Assembly (NCBI GenBank): GCA_026419575.1
Contig: JANZZC010000029.1
Coordinates: 1-42,672 of the forward strand
Origin: Thermomicrobium sp.
Lineage (GTDB): Bacteria; Chloroflexota; Chloroflexia; Thermomicrobiales; Thermomicrobiaceae
DNA length: 42,672 bases
Direction: 5' to 3'
Shown here: piece after piece, positions 1 to 8,207 of the stretch
Numbering within the stretch: the first letter of the stretch is position 1
How the letters are laid out: every line of letters begins with the position of its first letter
The notes under the pieces: model-generated
What the model was told of the DNA's origin: nothing
Seen by the model: only the letters and a program-made list of their open reading frames with translations
The model's database searches: none
Position numbers and translations under genes: made by a program

Positions 1-777
1 ACGACTGCCGCCGAGAACCTGCAGCGCGAGCTCGAGGGTTATGGGGCCGTCGGCAGCCGACTCGCCGGCGAAGACGACCAGGCGCTCCAGGAGACCGAGC
101 GCGTCGCGCAGGCTCCCCGTGGCACGTCGAGCGATCAGCGCGAGGGTGGCCTCGTCGGCGGGGATCCCTTCCTGCGTACAGACGAAGCGCAGGCGCTCCA
201 CGACCTGGTCGACGGGAAGCCGACGGAAATCGAAGCGCTGGCAGCGCGAGGCGACCGTGTCCGGGAGCTTGTCCGGCTCGGTAGTAGCGAGGACGAAGAC
301 GACATGGGGCGGCGGCTCCTCGAGCGTCTTCAGGAACGCGTTGAAGGCATCGCGGGTGAGCTGATGCGCCTCGTCGATGATGTAGAACTTCGTGCGGAGT
401 TCGACCGGGGCGTATTTGACCTTCTCCCGCAAGTCGCGGATATCGTCGACGCCACGGTTGGAGGCAGCGTCGATCTCCACGATATCCACCGCGGCTCCGC
501 TGGCGATGGCACGACAGGCGGCGCAACGGTTGCAAGGACGTCGCCAGGGATCCGGTTCGAGACAGTTGACCGCCTTGGCGAGCAGACGCGCGGTGCTCGT
601 CTTCCCGGTGCCGCGCGGACCGCAGAACAAGTACGCGTGGGCCACGCGGCCGAGGGCGACCGCGTTGCGCAGCGTGCGGGCAATCGCCTCTTGACCGACG
701 AGTTCCTCGAAGGTCTGCGGCCGATACTTCCGGTACAATGACCCGGATTGCATGCTGGCCTCGCGGGACGAACTCAT
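1..777 (-). CDS. dnaX: DNA polymerase III gamma/tau subunit, N-terminal part (cut by window edge)
   Basis: This is the clamp-loader ATPase that loads the sliding clamp for the replicative polymerase. The minus-strand frame runs open from the ATG at 777 to the window edge, giving 259 residues of an N-terminal AAA+ module. Visible motifs in order are LYRKYRPQTFEELVGQ, the Walker A GPRGTGKTS, a four-Cys zinc cluster (CLEPDPWRRPCNRCAACRA), the Walker B/DEAH stretch FYIIDEAHQLT, and the sensor 1 stretch LATTEPDKLP. AGAGGGG lies upstream of the ATG at 777. A second ATG at 753 (MQSGSLYRKYRP) is a possible start. The ORF track misses the gene because its stop lies outside the window. It diverges from rsmI across a 63-base gap. 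The family assignment is certain and the exact start is not. Confidence 0.95.
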   Translation of the reverse strand, partial: MSSSREASMQSGSLYRKYRPQTFEELVGQEAIARTLRNAVALGRVAHAYLFCGPRGTGKTSTARLLAKAVNCLEPDPWRRPCNRCAACRAIASGAAVDIVEIDAASNRGVDDIRDLREKVKYAPVELRTKFYIIDEAHQLTRDAFNAFLKTLEEPPPHVVFVLATTEPDKLPDTVASRCQRFDFRRLPVDQVVERLRFVCTQEGIPADEATLALIARRATGSLRDALGLLERLVVFAGESAADGPITLELALQVLGGSR

Positions 778-840
778 CGTCGGGGCCCCTCTGCGCGGTG
801 ACGCAGCGCAAGCATCCGTACGGCTAAGCTTACTGGGCAC

Positions 841-1731
841 GTGCCAAGCGGGCAAATGGGAACGCTCTATCTTGTCGGTACGCCGATCGGGAATCTCGAG
901 GACATCACGCTGCGGGCATTGCGCGTGCTCGGCGAAGTACGCCTGATCGCCGCGGAGGATACGCGCGAGACGCGGAAGCTGCTCGAGCGGTACGGCATCC
1001 GGACACCGGTCGTGAGCTTCCATGCCTGGAGCGGAACCGGACGGCTCCAGCGAGTGCTGGAAGCGCTCTCCGACGGAGACGTCGCGCTCGTGAGCGACGC
1101 CGGAATGCCGGCGATATCGGACCCAGGGGCGGAGTTGGTGCGCGCGGCCGTGGCGGCCGGTCACGCGGTGACGGTCGTCCCAGGCCCTTCGGCGGTGACG
1201 GCAGCCGCGGCGATCTCGGGTCTCGTGACCGATGGATTCCTCTTCACCGGTTTCCTCCCGCGGAGAGCGACGGAACGGCGGGCACGCCTGGCAGCGCTCG
1301 CCGACCTTCCCTATCCGCTGGTGATCTTCGAGGCACCGCACCGGCTCGCGGAAACGCTGCAGGACGCGCTCGCCGTCCTCGGCGACCGGCCGGTCGCGCT
1401 CTGCCGAGAACTCACGAAGCGGTTCGAGGAGGTGCAGCGGACGACCCTTGGTCAGGCAGCGGCCTACTACGCGGAGCACGAACCGCGTGGAGAATACGTT
1501 CTCGTCATCGCGGCCGCGGAGTCTCCGGCCGAGCCGCCGAGCGAGGCGGAGCTCCGGCGTCTCGTGGCCGAACGGATGGCAGCAGGAATGCCGCCGAGCG
1601 CGGTGGCGCGGGAACTGGCTCGGGAGACCGGAGTTCCGCGACGTGAACTCTACCGGATCGCTCTCGCGATCCAGGCGACAGCGCGTGGCGAGAACGTGCG
1701 CGTTCGGGAAGGAGCAGGCGATGGCGGTTGA
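841..1731 (+). CDS. rsmI: 16S rRNA (cytidine1402-2'-O)-methyltransferase RsmI
   Basis: RsmI is a SAM-dependent tetrapyrrole-methylase-fold enzyme that 2'-O-methylates C1402 in the decoding centre of 16S rRNA. The sequence shows the family signature LYLVGTPIGNLEDITLRALRVL near the N terminus, AEDTRETRKLLERYGI, a GDVALVSDAGMPAISDPG substrate/SAM loop and the VVPGPSAVTAAAAISG stretch. At about 296 residues it has the usual length. The track start is a GTG at 841. The ATG at 856 (MGTLYLVGTPIG) matches the usual start of the family equally well, and neither has a strong Shine-Dalgarno sequence. The 3' end overlaps the following CoA-transferase start by 11 bases, which suggests cotranscription. Confidence 0.93.
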   Translation: MPSGQMGTLYLVGTPIGNLEDITLRALRVLGEVRLIAAEDTRETRKLLERYGIRTPVVSFHAWSGTGRLQRVLEALSDGDVALVSDAGMPAISDPGAELVRAAVAAGHAVTVVPGPSAVTAAAAISGLVTDGFLFTGFLPRRATERRARLAALADLPYPLVIFEAPHRLAETLQDALAVLGDRPVALCRELTKRFEEVQRTTLGQAAAYYAEHEPRGEYVLVIAAAESPAEPPSEAELRRLVAERMAAGMPPSAVARELARETGVPRRELYRIALAIQATARGENVRVREGAGDGG

Positions 1732-2959
1732 CGCAGCCCGATCTCTGCCGCTCGACGGCGTGACGGTGATCGAACTCGGCCAAGCAGTTTCCAGTCCGCT
1801 CTGCACGATGCTGCTCGGCGACCTCGGGGCGGACGTCATCAAGATCGAGCCACCGCAGGGCGATCCGGCACGCGGCTACGGTCCACCGTTCGTTGCCGGA
1901 GAGAGCCCGTATTTCCTCTCGGTCAACCGCAACAAGCGCAGCGTGGTCATCGACCTCAAGCATCCGGAGGGCGCGCGGCTGGCGCGCGAGCTGGCTCGAC
2001 GGGCCGACGTACTGGTGATGAATTTCCGCCCGAGCGCCATGCAGCGCCTGGGCTTGGACGAGCCGACGCTGCGGGCAGCGCACCCGCGCCTGATCTACTG
2101 CCAGGTGACAGGGTACGGACCGCGGGGCCCGTGGGCTGACGTGCCGGCCTTCGATCAGGTGGCGCAAGGGATGTCGGGCCTGATGAGCGTCACCGGGAAG
2201 CCGGAAAGCGGCCCGGTGCGCGTCGGCATCGCGATCGCCGACATCCTCGCTGCGCTCTTCGCCACGTACGGCGTGCTGGCCGCGCTCTACGAGCGCGAGC
2301 GCACCGGTGTCGGGCAGCGGGTCGACACCTCGCTGCTCGGCGCCGTGATCGGTGTACTGACCTTCCAAGCGGGACGGTATCTGGCGGACGGCAGCGAGCC
2401 GGGGCTCGAGGGAAACGATCATCCGGTCGCGGCACCGTACGGCACGTTCCGCTGCGCCGACGGGTACATCAACATCGCGATCGCGAACGAACAGATGTGG
2501 CGTCGTCTGGCCGAAGAGGTCGGGCACCCGGAGTGGGTCGACGACCCGCGTTTCCGGACGAACGCCGATCGCGTCGCCAACCGCGCGGCGATCAACGCGG
2601 CGCTGGAAGCGGCGCTCGCGCAGGGAACGGTGGCGGAGTGGGTGGAGCGGCTCGGTCGGGCCGGCGTCGCCTGCGGACCGATCTGGACCGTCGGGCAGGC
2701 TCTGGAGAGCGAGCCGGTCCAGTACCTCGGGATCGTGCGCACGGTCGAGCATGCGCTGGCGGGGCAGATCCGACTGGTCGGGCCAGCGGTCGAACTCTCG
2801 CGAACGCCGCCGGTGATCCGCCGCGCACCACCGTTGCTCGCCCAGCACACGCGCGAGGTGCTGGCGGAACTCGGCTACGACGATAGCTCGATCGAAGAAC
2901 TCGCCGAGCGCGGCGCCGTCCTGCTCGGTCCGGTGACGCGAGAGCGAACGGTGCGATGA
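1721..2959 (+). CDS. CaiB/Frc family (class III) CoA-transferase
   Basis: Class III CoA-transferases move CoA between acyl groups through an aspartyl-CoA thioester. I start at the ATG at 1721 (MAVDAARSLPLDGVTVIELGQ), which is preceded by GGAGCAGG, rather than at the longer track start at 1448, which lies inside rsmI. The 412-residue product has the N-terminal LGDLGADVIKIEPP and NRNKRSVVIDLK motifs. The catalytic Asp is at about residue 145 in PAFDQVAQGMSG. The C-terminal half has RVDTSLL and APYGTFRCADGYINIA. Length and motifs are typical. The specific acyl-CoA pair cannot be read from sequence. It overlaps the enoyl-CoA hydratase-like gene by an ATGA junction, so the two probably act on the same acid, as in carnitine-type CaiB/CaiD pairs (inference). 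Confidence 0.93.
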   Translation: MAVDAARSLPLDGVTVIELGQAVSSPLCTMLLGDLGADVIKIEPPQGDPARGYGPPFVAGESPYFLSVNRNKRSVVIDLKHPEGARLARELARRADVLVMNFRPSAMQRLGLDEPTLRAAHPRLIYCQVTGYGPRGPWADVPAFDQVAQGMSGLMSVTGKPESGPVRVGIAIADILAALFATYGVLAALYERERTGVGQRVDTSLLGAVIGVLTFQAGRYLADGSEPGLEGNDHPVAAPYGTFRCADGYINIAIANEQMWRRLAEEVGHPEWVDDPRFRTNADRVANRAAINAALEAALAQGTVAEWVERLGRAGVACGPIWTVGQALESEPVQYLGIVRTVEHALAGQIRLVGPAVELSRTPPVIRRAPPLLAQHTREVLAELGYDDSSIEELAERGAVLLGPVTRERTVR

Positions 2960-3744
2960 GCGAGCTCCTCGTCGAGCGAACCGGCACGATCGCCACGGTC
3001 GTGCTGAACCGGCCGGAAAGACTGAATGCGCTCACGCTGGCGATGTGGCGCGAACTGGCCCGCACGGTACGGGCGCTCGCCGACGAGCCGGGGGTCCGCG
3101 TCGTCGTGTTGCGGGGCGCCGGAGAGCGAGCCTTCAGCGCTGGTGCGGATATTCGCGAATTTCCGGAGGTCCGCACCGGCAGGGCGGCGGCTGCGAGCTA
3201 CGACCGGACGGTCGCGGCCGCCCTGCAGGCGATACAGGAGATTCCCCAGCCGGTCGTGGCGGTGCTCCGTGGAATCGTCGTGGGGGGCGGTTTGGAACTG
3301 GCAGCCGCCTGCGACGTGCGGCTGGCGAGCGAGGACGCGCGCCTCGGGTTGCCGATCGGACAGCTCGGCGTCATGCCCGGGTTGGGAGAATGCCGTGCAT
3401 TGCTGCGCCTCCTGCCGGCAGGCAAGATCGTTGAACTCGTCCTCCGGAACGAGCTCCTCGACGCCCAGAAGGCGCACCGCTTGGGACTGGTCACGGAAGT
3501 CGTGCCGGTCGACCGACTGGAACAGCGCCTCCAGGAGTGGTGCGACCGGCTGGCCGGACTGTCTCCCGACACCGTCCGCGCCACGAAGGCGGTCCTCCGG
3601 CTGGCCGCGAGCGGGCGCGACGAATCGGACGAACGGTACCAGCAGCTCCTGGAGCTGGTGTACGGCGGGGAGGCCTACCGGGAGGGGGTGCAGGCCTTCC
3701 TGGAGAAGCGCACTCCCGATTTCCGAACGAGGCGCGGCCGCTGA
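2956..3744 (+). CDS. Enoyl-CoA hydratase/isomerase (crotonase) family protein
   Basis: This is a crotonase-fold protein of 262 residues, the usual length. It shows LNRPERLNALT, the first oxyanion-hole motif AFSAGADIREF, the second GIVVGGGLELAAACDVRLA, and a C-terminal tail YREGVQAFLEKRTPDF. Of the two catalytic glutamates of classic hydratases, the second is present (VELVL, before LLDAQKAHRLGLV). The first position, FGxPE in hydratases, reads LGLPIGQLG, so that acid is missing. The enzyme may therefore be an isomerase, hydrolase or lyase rather than a true hydratase. Its start overlaps the CoA-transferase stop (ATGA), so the two are likely translated together. Confidence 0.9.
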   Translation: MSELLVERTGTIATVVLNRPERLNALTLAMWRELARTVRALADEPGVRVVVLRGAGERAFSAGADIREFPEVRTGRAAAASYDRTVAAALQAIQEIPQPVVAVLRGIVVGGGLELAAACDVRLASEDARLGLPIGQLGVMPGLGECRALLRLLPAGKIVELVLRNELLDAQKAHRLGLVTEVVPVDRLEQRLQEWCDRLAGLSPDTVRATKAVLRLAASGRDESDERYQQLLELVYGGEAYREGVQAFLEKRTPDFRTRRGR

Positions 3745-3867
3745 ACCGCTACCGGAGCGTCCGGCGCGGCACGGGGTGGCACCCGGACGAGGAGGGGCGG
3801 CTGCGGCCGTGGTGAGATCGCCTGCTCCCGTGCCGGTGCGGGCCTGCCTCTCCGATCGCTGAGTCGT

Positions 3868-4866
3868 TCACTGCTGGATCAGGACGACCGTGTAGTAGTG
3901 CATGCCGTCCGCCGCGGTGGCCTCGGCGACTCCGTAGTTCGTGAATCGCGGATCGAGGAGGATGTCGCGGTGCGCCGGACTGGCGAAGAGGGACCGTGCC
4001 GCCTCGCGTGCGGTCTGGTCCAGCGGATAGTTGTTCCGTTGCAGCGTTTCGCCGGCGTACCGCCACGGGATGCCGGTTGCGGCGATGAGGTCGAATGCCG
4101 TCTTCCCTTCGGGTGACACGTGCGCGAAGTAGCCGCGGCGCGCCATGTCGTCGCTGCGCTGCTGCGCGATCGCGGTGAGCGTCGGATCGAGCACGAGCGG
4201 AGCGAGACCTGCTTCGCGACGGCGGTCATTGATGAGTTGGGCCAGCTGGGCGGCCAGCGAGTCGGCTTGGTACGAGACGTCGCGGGCACGCTCGGCCCAG
4301 AGTTGCGCGCCCAACCGACCGAGCAGCACGGCCCACTGGGTCCCGGCGAACTCGGGGTGATACTCGAAGCGCGCGCGCTCGAAGTACTGGACGAGCAACC
4401 CCTGTTCCCAGAACGGCTCGGTGATCGGATAACCGAAGAGGCGGACGCCGCCGCGGTTCTCCCAGTAGGAGACGAATTCCGGAGCGATGTTGTGTCCGGT
4501 CTCCGGGACGTAACGGTGACCGGGCACCGGTGCGACCGGGCGGAGGTCCCGCCCCTCCCGGGTGGCGACCTCCTTTCCGAGCAGCCCGAGGAGCACAGCG
4601 TACTCGGTTCCGGCGTATTCGGGGTGATACTCGAAACGCTGGCGCTCGAAGTATTGGACGAGCCTCCCGTTCTCGAAGGTCGCCGGGCCGAGCGCATAGC
4701 CGAAGACCGGCACGCCCCCGTAGCGCTGGTAGAAGTCCTGGAAAACGGGCGCGACGTCGTACCCCGTCGGACTCGCTGCAGCCGCCGGCACCGGCAGTGC
4801 AGCGAGCACAGCGACGATCGAAGCGAGCAAGAGCGGCAAGAGTCGGCGCGAGCGGCGACGAACCAC
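3868..4866 (-). CDS. Secreted CAP/SCP-domain protein with two YFER-type repeats
   Basis: This is a predicted exported protein of 332 residues. I use the GTG at 4866, which has GGAGGG eight bases upstream and gives a clean signal peptide (MVRRRSRRLLPLLLASIVAVLAAL, then an AAAA-type cleavage region). The track's GTG at 4908 adds 14 charged residues and has no such site. Residues about 30-190 hold two copies of a roughly 65-residue module (FGYxxxEPFxE, VQYFERxRFEYHPExAGT, VLLGxLG). The C-terminal 130 residues form a CAP/SCP-like domain (AQLINDRRREAGLAPL, GYFAHVSPEGK, AGETLQRNN, SPAHRDILLDPRFTNYGV). The exact role of bacterial CAP proteins is poorly defined. A cell-surface or extracellular role is inferred from the signal peptide. 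The same repeat recurs in the amidase at the right end of the window. Confidence 0.88.
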   Translation of the reverse strand: MVRRRSRRLLPLLLASIVAVLAALPVPAAAASPTGYDVAPVFQDFYQRYGGVPVFGYALGPATFENGRLVQYFERQRFEYHPEYAGTEYAVLLGLLGKEVATREGRDLRPVAPVPGHRYVPETGHNIAPEFVSYWENRGGVRLFGYPITEPFWEQGLLVQYFERARFEYHPEFAGTQWAVLLGRLGAQLWAERARDVSYQADSLAAQLAQLINDRRREAGLAPLVLDPTLTAIAQQRSDDMARRGYFAHVSPEGKTAFDLIAATGIPWRYAGETLQRNNYPLDQTAREAARSLFASPAHRDILLDPRFTNYGVAEATAADGMHYYTVVLIQQ

Positions 4867-5753
4867 CGAATCATCCCTCCGCGGCCGGAGCACATCCCCG
4901 ACCGGCACTGAGGAGTGATCGGCACCGCGGGTGGGCGTTCGGAGAGGCGGAACGGTGAGGCGAGGCTAGCGATTGGGTTCAGGGGGGGTCCTAGCGGCAT
5001 CGTCCTAGGATGGTTAGCCGGCAAGGGTCGTGATGGGAGAGAGAACAATCCCGCGCGGTAGCCGTAACGGGCGAGGACTCGGGTCGGTGGGGACACCGGA
5101 GCTGAAGGTACCGGCGGCCGAGCGGGCTGGTCCACCCGGTCACTCGCGCCCGATGGCGGAACCACGAGGACTCGAGCGGCGTGGACGCCGCTCGTTCGGC
5201 CTGGCGAAGAGAGCGTGCTGATGTCACCGGGCAGCAACCGGGATGGTCGATCGGTCGGTACCGTGGTGACGGCCTGGCGCGGTCGACCGGGAGCGGTCAG
5301 CCGGCAAGTGCACGTCGTCACCGGCGAACTCGACCTGCCGTGCCGAGAGGCGGAGCGAGGGGGGAGAGAACCACGCGAACACCGAATTCAGGCGCCAGGC
5401 ATGGCCCCCGGGGTCACCGGCTGAAAGGGAACGACGCGCGCGGGACGGTCGCGGGGTCGAGCCCGGCCCCGTCGCCGAGTGGAGACACGGGTTCCGAGCG
5501 CGCCGCTCGGCGCAGCAGTGGGCCGAGGCCAGCCGGACCGTGCCGGTGCGGCCGCCCGGCTCCAGGGTGGACTGGAGAGAACCACCGTGAAGCCTACCGA
5601 GTAGCGACGGGAACGCGCTCGGCCGGCGGCAGGCCGAAAGCGCCCGCTCGCCGAGTTCGAGCGCACGGGCGAGCGGGTACGCGGACGCGGGATACCTCGG
5701 GGAACCTCGTCCTGGGAGCGCGAGGTTGCGGCCGGGGTGGGTGGGCTGCAGCC
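4867..5753. other. 887-base stretch with no convincing gene
   Basis: ORFs here on both strands are short, Arg/Pro/Gly-rich and without recognisable motifs, so I treat them as chance ORFs of GC-rich DNA. I looked for tRNA, RNase P RNA, tmRNA, SRP RNA and riboswitch consensus blocks and found none. The part near 4866-4950 must hold the upstream region of the CAP gene. A short inverted repeat (ATCCTAGGAT-like, about 5003-5014) is the only local symmetry noticed. The stretch could be a decayed gene or hold an unrecognised RNA. Confidence 0.5.
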
Positions 5754-6323
5754 TCACCGGCCGTCGTCGCGGAAGCGCAGCGTCCAGGCGACCAGCGCTT
5801 CGAGCAACTGCCGGATCATCTGGCGGGTCGGTTCGTCGACGAGTCTCCCGTCGCGGAACAGGCTGGCGGCATCGCGGACGAGGACATCCGGTTTCGGGAG
5901 GACGTACGACTCGGTGGAGAGGAAGACTTGACGGAGCGCCAGCTGCCCCCGCACCGTTCCGAACAGACCGGTCGTCGCTCCCATGATGGCGACGGGCTTC
6001 CGGCGAAGGGGACTGGTCGCCGGCGGGCGGGAAGCCCAATCGATCGCGTTCTTGAGCGGTCCCGGCACGCTCCAGTTGTACTCCGGGGTGGCGATCAGGA
6101 GGGCATCGGCTTCGGCGATCGCACGTTTGAAGTGCTGCACAGGTGCGGGCGGTCCGGCTTCCTCGAGATCCTGGTTGTAGAGCGGGAGCTCGTGTAGTTC
6201 GTACAGTTCGATCGTCACGCCGGGCGGCGCGAGCTCCTGCGCGGCGAGGAGCAGACCGCGGTTGTACGACTGACGACGGAGGCTGCCGGGGATCCCGAGA
6301 ATGCGCAGGGGTCGCTCGACCAC
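5754..6323 (-). CDS. NADPH-dependent FMN reductase family protein
   Basis: This is a flavodoxin-fold FMN reductase of 189 residues, of the NAD(P)H-dependent quinone/chromate/azo reductase type, predicted cytosolic. The start chosen is a GTG at 6323 with AAAGGAGG four bases upstream. The track's much longer frame runs through the neighbouring promoter region. Visible motifs are the FMN phosphate loop GIPGSLRRQSYNR at the N terminus, ATPEYNWSVPGPLKNAIDWASR in the middle and GATTGLFGTVRGQLALRQV. The physiological acceptor is not deducible. It diverges from the YczE-like gene across about 250 bases that must hold both promoters. Confidence 0.9.
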   Translation of the reverse strand: MVERPLRILGIPGSLRRQSYNRGLLLAAQELAPPGVTIELYELHELPLYNQDLEEAGPPAPVQHFKRAIAEADALLIATPEYNWSVPGPLKNAIDWASRPPATSPLRRKPVAIMGATTGLFGTVRGQLALRQVFLSTESYVLPKPDVLVRDAASLFRDGRLVDEPTRQMIRQLLEALVAWTLRFRDDGR

Positions 6324-6576
6324 AGGTCCTCCTTTCTTTACCGTTCCGACCGCGTCGGGTAGGCTGAGAGCGCCGCGAGGCGATTCCCGCGGCACGGCCG
6401 CTCGTAGAGTGTGCTGGATCATCGGGGACGGTGGCGAGCCGAGGCACCCTGCGAAGCCGGTTTCCCGCGCGCGGGAGGTTCTCGGATCCGGTCCGGCATC
6501 CGTCGTGTCGGAGGCCGCGGACCGAGTGGTGCGTGTGGCGCGAGCGCGTTTGGCACGGGCTGGGGAGAGGCGGAAG

Positions 6577-7227
6577 GTGACCGAGAGCGCTGTCCGTGGG
6601 CGGAACTTCCGAGCGTGCGGAGTCGTGCGGCCGGTCGCTCTCGTTGTGGGACTGTTCCTTTTCTCCCTCGCCTTGGTGCTCGGGTTGCAGAGCGGCCTCG
6701 GGGCGTATTCCTGGGTCGTTTTCCAGGACGGGCTAGCTCGCCGCACGTTCCTGACGGTGGGTCAGGCGAGCATCGTGGTGAGCGGTGTGATCGTAGGCGC
6801 GAGTTGGCTCCTCGGGGTTCCGCCGGGGATGGGGACGATCGCCAATCTCGTGCTCATCGGTGTCTTCATGGACGTTCTGCTGTGGTTGGGGTGGGTACCT
6901 CGCGCGACGACGCTGCTCGGCGGGTTCACGGAAGTCGCGCTGTCGGTCGTGCTGCTCGGCATCGCCACCGGCATGTACGTGGCAGCGGGATACGGCGCTG
7001 GACCGCGTGATAGTCTCATGCTGGCGCTGGCGCGTCGCACCGGATGGTCGGTCGCCTGGGTGCGTTGGTTGCTCGAGGTGTCCGTGACCGGAGCAGGGAT
7101 CGCGCTGGGCGGGGCGTTCGGTATCGGGACGATCGTCGTCGCGATGACGGTCGGACCGGCTGTCCGTCTCGGTTTTCTCCTCTTCGGACTCGATCGGCAC
7201 GGGTACCGGAAGGACGAGGGAGCGTGA
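6577..7227 (+). CDS. YczE/YyaS/YitT-like integral membrane protein
   Basis: This is a membrane protein of about 216 residues with five or six hydrophobic segments (VALVVGLFLFSLALVLGLQ, ASIVVSGVIVGASWLLGV, NLVLIGVFMDVLLWLGW, VALSVVLLGIATGMYVAAG, ITVV/VAMTVGPAVRLGFLLF). The stretch GYGAGPRDSLMLALARRTG matches the conserved GxGxGPRDGLMxxLxxRTG block of the YczE group. The family has no firmly established function. I chose the GTG at 6577, which has GGGGAGAGG just upstream; the track ORF starts far upstream in the intergenic region. It is followed after three bases by a small hypothetical gene, so the two are likely one operon. Confidence 0.75.
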   Translation: MTESAVRGRNFRACGVVRPVALVVGLFLFSLALVLGLQSGLGAYSWVVFQDGLARRTFLTVGQASIVVSGVIVGASWLLGVPPGMGTIANLVLIGVFMDVLLWLGWVPRATTLLGGFTEVALSVVLLGIATGMYVAAGYGAGPRDSLMLALARRTGWSVAWVRWLLEVSVTGAGIALGGAFGIGTIVVAMTVGPAVRLGFLLFGLDRHGYRKDEGA

Positions 7228-7230
7228 GGG

Positions 7231-7620
7231 ATGTCGAAGCCGGATGGATTCGCCGCGGTGCGGCGACGGTTGCTACCGATGCTGCGTCGCGTCGCGGAGC
7301 GCTTGGCTGATCGCACGGTGCCGGGATACCCGGTCGTGGTGGACGATCCGGAACAGGGGGTGAGCGGGATCGCGCTCGCGCCGGGTTTCGGGCTGTACCT
7401 GGTGCGCGAGGGGGAGCGCATCCTGCTCCGTCGGGAGCGAGTCCTCCACCGGACGCTCGTGCACACCGCGGCCGGGCGCGAATGGTTCGGTGGCGAGCCG
7501 TACGAGGAGGTCGAGGAAATCGACCCGAGCATCTCGGACATCGAACTGCGCGACGAGCTGGCGCGTCTGCTCGCTACCTGGCACAAACATCCGCTGATCA
7601 TCCGCCAGAGCGACAGCTGA
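7231..7620 (+). CDS. Hypothetical protein, 129 aa
   Basis: I do not recognise this protein. It is soluble by composition, with a basic amphipathic N terminus (VRRRLLPMLRRVAERLADR), a central beta-like region (PGFGLYLVREGERILLRRERV) and an acidic C-terminal segment (EEVEEIDPSISDIELRDELARLL). It starts three bases after the YczE-like stop with GAGGG directly upstream, so it is probably translationally coupled to that membrane protein and may work with it (inference). A strong hairpin follows its stop codon. Confidence 0.65.
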   Translation: MSKPDGFAAVRRRLLPMLRRVAERLADRTVPGYPVVVDDPEQGVSGIALAPGFGLYLVREGERILLRRERVLHRTLVHTAAGREWFGGEPYEEVEEIDPSISDIELRDELARLLATWHKHPLIIRQSDS

Positions 7621-7632
7621 CCGTGGGAAGCG

Positions 7633-7659
7633 ACCGGGGCGCCGCGGCGGCGCCCCGGT
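7633..7659. terminator. Bidirectional hairpin terminator between convergent genes
   Basis: ACCGGGGCGCC, a GCGGC loop, then GGCGCCCCGGT form an 11-bp perfect GC stem between the stops of the small hypothetical gene (+) and ndk (-). There is no clear T-run on either side, so termination efficiency is uncertain. Confidence 0.6.
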
Positions 7660-7664
7660 CCGAG

Positions 7665-7680
7665 TGTTTCACGTGAAACA
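7665..7680. promoter_or_regulatory. parS site (ParB/Spo0J binding palindrome)
   Basis: TGTTTCACGTGAAACA is a perfect 16-base palindrome identical to the broadly conserved bacterial parS consensus. ParB nucleates here, spreads and loads SMC to segregate the origin region. It sits between the convergent ends of the small hypothetical gene and ndk, a harmless position for such a site. No other copy was noticed in the window. parS sites usually lie near oriC, and a DnaA-box-like cluster begins about 4.4 kb to the right. Confidence 0.88.
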
Positions 7681-7686
7681 GCCGGC

Positions 7687-8136
7687 TCAGCCCATGATCC
7701 ACCGGTCGATCGCTCGCTCGTACTCCACGAGTTCCTCCGGTCGGAAAAACAGGCCGATCTCGTAGGCCGCCTTCTCCGGACTGTCGGAACCGTGGATCAC
7801 GTTCTGCCCGATCGACAGCGCCAGGTCTCCACGGATCGTCCCGGGTTCCGCCTGCGCCGGATCGGTCTTCCCCATCGTCTTCCGCGTCACCTCGATCGCC
7901 CGCGGCCCCTCCACCACACCGACGACCACCGGGCCGGAGGTGATGAACTGCAGCAAGTCCTCGAAAAACGCCTTTCCGTGATGCTCCGCGTAGTGCCGCT
8001 CGGCGAGTTCGCGGTCGATCCGCATCAACTTCAAGCCGACGAACCGCAGCCCGCGCTGCTCGAGCCGTCGCAACACCTCCCCAATCAGCCCGCGCTGCAC
8101 CGCGTCCGGCTTGACGATGATCAACGATCGCTCCAC
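7687..8136 (-). CDS. ndk: Nucleoside diphosphate kinase
   Basis: Ndk transfers the gamma phosphate of ATP to nucleoside diphosphates through a phosphohistidine. The 149-residue product has the N-terminal ERSLIIVKPDAVQRGLIG, the Kpn-loop-like region (EHHGKAFFEDLLQFITSGPVV), RKTMGKTDPAQAEPGTIRGD and the active-site His at about residue 115 in NVIHGSDS. Length and motifs are those of a standard bacterial enzyme. Upstream on the minus strand it is followed by the TPR gene after 71 bases, so the two could share a transcript from the TPR side. Confidence 0.97.
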   Translation of the reverse strand: MERSLIIVKPDAVQRGLIGEVLRRLEQRGLRFVGLKLMRIDRELAERHYAEHHGKAFFEDLLQFITSGPVVVGVVEGPRAIEVTRKTMGKTDPAQAEPGTIRGDLALSIGQNVIHGSDSPEKAAYEIGLFFRPEELVEYERAIDRWIMG

Positions 8137-8207
8137 GCCGCTACCCTCCGACGACGAACGCGGGCGCCACCGCGCCCGCTCTCCCTACCGCTCGCCGGTC
8201 CATCAGC

